A stretch of DNA of 64,000 nt from Carya illinoinensis (Eukaryota; Streptophyta; Magnoliopsida; Fagales; Juglandaceae), in NCBI RefSeq assembly GCF_018687715.1, contig NC_056758.1:16829501-16893500 (forward strand), given 5' to 3'. The translations under genes were made by a program, and so were the position numbers. The notes beneath the pieces were generated by a model, which was not told where the DNA came from, did not search any database, and saw only the letters and a program-made list of their open reading frames with translations. This document shows positions 58,608 to 64,000 of this stretch, piece by piece. Numbering within the stretch: position 1 is the first letter of the stretch; the number at the start of each line of letters is the position of its first letter.

Positions 58608-59159
58608 GAGCATCCTCAATGGATTAGCCAAAACTAAATGACACTTTTGATGAATGTGAGATAAATTTTAGTTTCTACCTATTCCATTCACATAAGTCCC
58701 ATATTGGAATACCTATTTTTTCATTATATAATAATAAAATAATTAAGATGAATTTTACTTTGACTATTCACATCAAATCTCCATATGGAATTGTTCATTT
58801 ATTTATTATATAGTAATAAAATAATTAATAATTAAAAAAATATTTAATATTTTTTTAACTATATATTAATTTATTTTAGTTTATAACTTTTTACCAGTTT
58901 ATAATTTATTTTATTTGAGTTGTATGTGGTGGTTGGAGTCGAGTGGAATGATGAAGGGAAGATGAAAAGAGAGAAATAATGGATAAAATAAACATTTGAT
59001 TAAATTACAGTACCAATCAAATTTGAAAATTGTTTTGGTGTTTACTGTAGCTAAAGTCCAAATATTTGGATTTTGACTAATCCATTGTGATGGTATTTTG
59101 TAGTCTTATAGCTAAATAAGAGATGGATTTAGCATTTGACTAATCTATTGAGGATGCTC
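58608..59159. mobile_element. TAA-flanked MITE with GAGCATCCTCAAT ends
   Basis: The terminal inverted repeat is GAGCATCCTCAATGGATTAG at the left and, on the other strand, GAGCATCCTCAATAGATTAG at the right. TAA flanks both sides (58605-58607 and 59160-59162), typical of PIF/Harbinger-type target duplication. The element is 552 bp, AT-rich and without transposase. Confidence 0.8.
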
Positions 59160-60424
59160 TAAACCATGATACAATTATCGGCAAAAAATCATTGGCTAAT
59201 TCAAAGTTCCATGACAAATACCAATTTCAAACTGGATCATCAGAGGGTTGTTACTAACTCCACTCTCGACTTTGATCATATATCCAAAAAGGTCAAGAGT
59301 TATATGCAATAAAATACAATATTAAACTTAAAAAAATTATCATAGAAGGGTTTATGTAAATGCAACATCTAAGTTAATAAAAAGGGGTAAAAATTCCAAA
59401 CCCATCACGCAACACCCACAAGACATGCCCAACATGTTGGCACAAAAAGCAATTGAAAGAGTTCTCTAACATCATGCAAGTTGTGTAAAAAGGTACATCT
59501 AGTCATGGATAACAAAAAGTTACGTTGTGGCATATATGCCTACACAGAAATAAAAACTAAAAGAAAAAATTATGGAAAAAAACTTCTAATCCTGCAATTG
59601 GCAACTCACAAAAACGCAATTGGTGTGGTCTTGGGTGCAACAATAGAACATGCAACTTGTATGTTATTGGCAGTGGTTGGACGGAAGCATGCTCATATCC
59701 AAGACCTCACAACTCATAGTTGCTACAATTGGAGTGTTTCTTTTCCTTAACTTTTTTTTATTTTCCTATACTTGTGATATTGTAGACTAACCTAATTCTT
59801 TTGTAGCCTTGTTATTTCTCATCACTAAAAAATTCTCCTTTTTTTTTTGAAAGTTATATTCAACAGAAAATATGATATGAATTGCAAGACAACACACAAT
59901 TGTGGTTATGATATGAGGTGTAGTTACAGACGGCAATGGTGAGAGAGGAGATCATAAAAATGGAAAAACCCAAGTTTTTTTAAAGAATAATATTATATAA
60001 TATACTATTATCTCACTTTTATCCCACTTTATAAATGTGACACTATTTACTATCTTTAGATCATTTTTTTTAAGAAAGAAAATAATAAATTCAAAAGTTA
60101 ATGAGCAATAATACTTTATCATAATGAGATGATGATGTACTATATAGAATTTTCATTTTTGGCTGTGAAAATTTTGACATTCTTTGGGTTATGAGATTTC
60201 TTTTTTGGGCTAAACGGCGATGGGGAATCGAGTGACAGCGAGGGAGATATAAGATCAATATGTAGATAAATATATGTATTTTATAACATATATATATAAT
60301 ATCAGAGTTAGATTTGGATTCAGAGTCAAATGTCAAAGTCAAAGTTGGAGTCGGAATCGATGAATCAGAGTTGGATCAGATTGAAGTGGAGTCAATCAGA
60401 TGACTTATAGATTGAATACTTCAA
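59160..60424. other. Intergenic, no gene recognised
   Basis: The 89-codon frame at 59481-59750 is not recognised. AT-rich. Confidence 0.45.
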
Positions 60425-60764
60425 AGGGTGTGCTTGGGTAATACTTGGAGTATTTCAAAATTTTTATGAATAGTAGTAAAATAGTTATATGGAAAATGTT
60501 TTATTGGAATTTTAGAAAAGTAGTGAGAAAAAGTTGAATAAAAATACTATAACATTTTAAAAATTGTTTGAGTATAATTTTTTAATATAATTTTTGTTTT
60601 GAATTTTGTGTTTGATTAATGATTAGGTAATTATTAGATAAAAATTTTGAAAATTTAAATTTAAAAAGTAATTTTATGTTTAAGTGATGCTTGTGAATGA
60701 AATTATAAGAAGTTATAAGAATTTTAAAAATTCTAAAAATTCTCATAGTGTCCAAAAATACCCT
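60425..60764 (+). mobile_element. MITE, second copy of the outer element at 4508
   Basis: It starts AGGGTGTGCTTGGGTAATAC and ends TGTCCAAAAATACCCT, with an interior of GAGTATTTCAAAATTTTTAT, AAAAGTTGAATAAAAAT and GTGATGCTTGTGAATG as in 4508-5202. It lacks the inner Tourist-like insertion. Confidence 0.7.
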
Positions 60765-63700
60765 AAATAAAAACAAGACCCCGATGGAAGCTACACATCA
60801 TAGCAGCCACTTATTGTTTAGAACTTTTTAGGCATTACAAAGCACAAAGTCTTTCCCGCATTACAGATTTGCGATTTAAGATTGGCACCCTTCTTCAATC
60901 TATAAGAAATGTTCATCATCATATGAGATAGGTACGTAGCTTTGCTAATCAATAAGTTTCTTCTTTATTGTTAATGACCTACCTTTATGATTGTTTGAGT
61001 ATCTCCTTTGAAAACCACACTTGTAAATCCCAACTCTGAACAAAGTTTCATTGTCCTCCACTAGCTTTAGCTATAGCTAGTGGGTTGAAATATGTTCTTT
61101 ATATTTGTACATAGAGATGCATGCTGGTTGATCTCATGACTCATGCTGGTATGAATATCTCATGACTAGCCGAACCTCCATTGACTCCAATATTGTCCAT
61201 TCTCTTTAACTTCGAATCAATATGGCTACATCCCAATTTTCATTCACTACATCAACAAAGAGTATAGTTTCATTGAATGCTTAAGATGAAGATTCTCTAA
61301 AGTTTTGTTATCGAATTTGATTACCTTAAGTGGAGAAAGAATATGAGTTTGAGCAAGTTGCTTTTCCAAAAGACTTTGTCCTCTCCTCCATCCCCCTACA
61401 ACTCAAATCCCCTAATCCGACCCTTATTAACTTAGAGCATCCACTTCTGGATCTGGATAATAAATTAGCAAACCTACCTAGTATCCCGATAAGATCAAAA
61501 ATGATATTTGCGACTTAAAACACATAAGGGCCGCACAATTGTTTTGAAAAAATTGAGTAAATATGAGACCCACATAATATATAGTAGATCCCATTCTTTT
61601 TCAAAAGAATTATATGGTATTTGCACACTTTACGACTATATCTAGCATTACTTTCCGAATAATCAAATTTGCTAAATGGATAAGGGCGGGAAAATGCTTC
61701 CCAGAGTCTTGAAATTTACTGTACGTAAAGCCCTTTATGAGTGACATTGGCATGAAACAAAGAAAACTAATTTACTGTCACTTGCTTAATACCAGGTTCA
61801 GGTCACAATGATCAAACTCAGTTTTTTGCCTAAAAGAGATATTTACATGATCTCTATAGGAGACCATGGATGATATCATATCACACTCAATATTCTCAAA
61901 ATGTTTTCATATCTGATCATCCAACATCTGGAGGGATTAATGAAAAGTGATCATTGGTATGTGCGATTAATGTGAATGGCAAGTTTAATTGCTAAATTTT
62001 GTATTCATGGCAATCTAGTTTGATACATCAAATGTATAAAATATAGAGAAATAATACTTATAGTCATGAGTACGCACCACACAATCATTATGGAATGTCC
62101 GGTTTGACTGTAAGAGCTCCTCCTTGTTGTGAAATGTCCGGTTTGAGTCATAGTTATTGCTCCAATGACAAACCCGTCACCACAACACCTCCAAAGTATT
62201 TAACTAGTCCAAAATCCATCCCATTGCCCAATTAAAGGTAAGGCCTTATTATCACAAGTAGTTTCAACTTATGTCCTGATTCGAATACCTGACCTTGAAG
62301 TCATGAAATTATATAAAGTCCTTTCGAATCACATGGAATATTGTTTGCAATTTTGTTTTCAAAAAAGGAAAATAAAAAGAGTTATATCGATTCCTTGAAG
62401 TGAAATGGAATTCCCATAGATATTGGTGGAAGCTGTTGGACTCTTCTTATCTATCAAGGAAAATTTGAAATCCCTGTGCTTGATTTCTTGTCTTGCGAAT
62501 TGCAATCATATATATGTTAGGCATGTTGCTTTGTGCGTCACCTTTTTTGTTTGTTTTAAGTGTTCATGTTGCTTCTGCGCGCATGCTCATGATATAAAAT
62601 CTGTACACAATTGTGTAGAGTCTACGAATCATGGTGGTTTATGGTGTCATGGTGGGCCTTCGATTCTTGAAGTTACTATTTAACTGTAAATGTACTTTGC
62701 GTAATCACAATAGGCTAGCATAAAAGGAAAAAAAAACACATAGAAATTGTCATAAATCACCCAACCACACTACTTTTATCTGTCATAAGTCACCCACTGA
62801 TAATGACTGTTGAACTATTCAAAACTTACATGATTCGACGTACAAAAATGTATCTTAAAGAACCTTATAAACAAACTTAAGCACAAAAACATTTTTACAT
62901 TTCATCTCTTCTCATTTTAAAGTTCTCTTCATAAATAAAATGTCTAAGGCCCAAATAACGAAGTCTTGCCTAGCAAAGGGTTCCATGAGAAGATAAGGAG
63001 ACATGAAGAAGAAAGAAGGATGAGACAAAAATTAAGGAAGGAAAGAGTGTCAGAAGGAAAAATAGAGATGTGACATAAAAAAGAGACGATGAGACATAAA
63101 GTAAGAGAGGAGTAGAGGATAATGGGGCTTTTGCCAAATGACTAAGGGTACTTCTTCATTTTTAACTTCTTCAACTTCTTCAACCTCACGAGAGAGACTC
63201 TAGTGACTAGATCTCGACCAAAAGACAGAGCTCATATCTCCATCGTACATCGAGGATGAGAGATTGTAAAAAAATCACTTTATAGTAGATCCTCTCCTCC
63301 TTAAAACTCCCGTGGAAGTAGGTTTAATGCCGAACTACATAAATTTATGTGTTCTTATCTCTTATTTTTCTTACATTTATTTACTGTTCATCGCTATGTA
63401 TGTACGCACCGATGCCATACAATTGCACCAGACCACAGCTAGGGGCTCCACACTGCACCGATCTTGGTCCGAATCGTCATAGCGGGCTAGGAATGAGTTT
63501 TCCTCCCATTCCAACATGTTGTGCTATTTTTAGGCTTTAACACTTCACATTGTTCTGTGTTAGTGGTTTCTTTGATAGAACCACGAGACCATTGGTATTT
63601 TGGTTTGTTTTTGTTAAGTACGTTTGTGGATGTGAAAATATATATATCTATATACACACACACACACATAATGCAATTGAACAACAAAACTTTTCGGGCT

Positions 63701-64000
63701 TCATTCCATCTTGGAGATTTTTTGCCTTAACTTAGTCCATACCAATTGATCCAAATTGATAGAGGCAAAATTTATCTCAAGGAAGTTGTATTATTACTTT
63801 CTTTGAAGCAAAAGTCCAAGTTCACTTCCATTCAATTTTTCAACAATGACAACTTATACACAACTAGCATTAAAATAATTTGACATTAAATAGTTCAAAA
63901 CTGGTGTCTTCTTGGGTCATCAAAATATAGAACCACATCATGTTATTGGTTTCACTTTTTATTTTTATTTTTTAATTTAGGTTAATGAAAAGTCAGTTTA
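60765..64000. other. Intergenic, no gene recognised
   Basis: Short frames such as 61330-61518, 62423-62683 and 63349-63540 match nothing known to me. A GAGCATCCACTTCTGGAT stretch near 61436 resembles one MITE end, but no partner end is convincing. Confidence 0.45.
63653..63668. repeat. (CA)n microsatellite
   Basis: About 8 CA units following TATATATCTATA. Confidence 0.85.

Noticed and set aside
62423..62683. 86-codon plus ORF rich in Cys
   Set aside because: No signal peptide, no conserved pattern and no supporting splice sites.

Overview
This is a plant nuclear window, almost certainly from a woody eudicot. It has large AT-rich introns with plant-type splice sites, CT/GA and TATG microsatellites, decayed L1-type LINEs, a tRNA-type SINE, LTR remnants, hAT- and Tourist-like MITEs, and two recognisable plant gene families. 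The style of the MITEs and LINE tails would fit Fagales (walnut or oak relatives), but that is a weak impression and not something the sequence proves.

Layout. 1-4.3 kb is a broken LINE on the + strand carrying a SINE. 4.5-5.2 kb is one MITE nested in another. 6.9-11.5 kb (+) holds the last seven coding exons of a DUF707 protein gene; its 5' exons are not in the window. 12-19 kb is intergenic with MITEs. 19.86-20.36 kb (-) is a two-exon gene for a small secreted cysteine-rich protein. 20.4-28.6 kb is intergenic with a LINE fragment carrying an RNase H domain and a MITE. 28.98-44.50 kb (-) is a complete seven-exon gene for a five-finger CCCH zinc-finger protein of the ZFN1 type. Its 7.1-kb third intron holds a solo LTR with an array of hairpins, a LINE fragment and a hAT-type element. 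45-49 kb is MITE-rich intergenic DNA. 49.5-56.6 kb is a pile-up of LTR-retrotransposon-related remnants: a C-rich LTR-like block, a Transposase_28-like coding relic split by an LTR-like insertion, and a 112-bp tandem array. 56.6-64 kb is intergenic with two clear MITEs.

The three genes have no evident functional link; this is ordinary plant gene spacing, not an operon. There is no CRISPR array, defence island or bacterial-type system. The most notable observations are: the tandem array of GTGAAACACG-type hairpins whose arms vary in a compensating way; two GC-AG introns, one in each large gene, one of them controlling a 7.1-kb intron that splits zinc finger 2; an overlapping out-of-frame upstream ORF at the start of the ZFN1-like gene; retroposed inserts of only 15-37 bp bounded by 14-18 bp target duplications; and nested transposons with intact target duplications.

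All family names come from reading the translated sequence against remembered family features. No database search was run.
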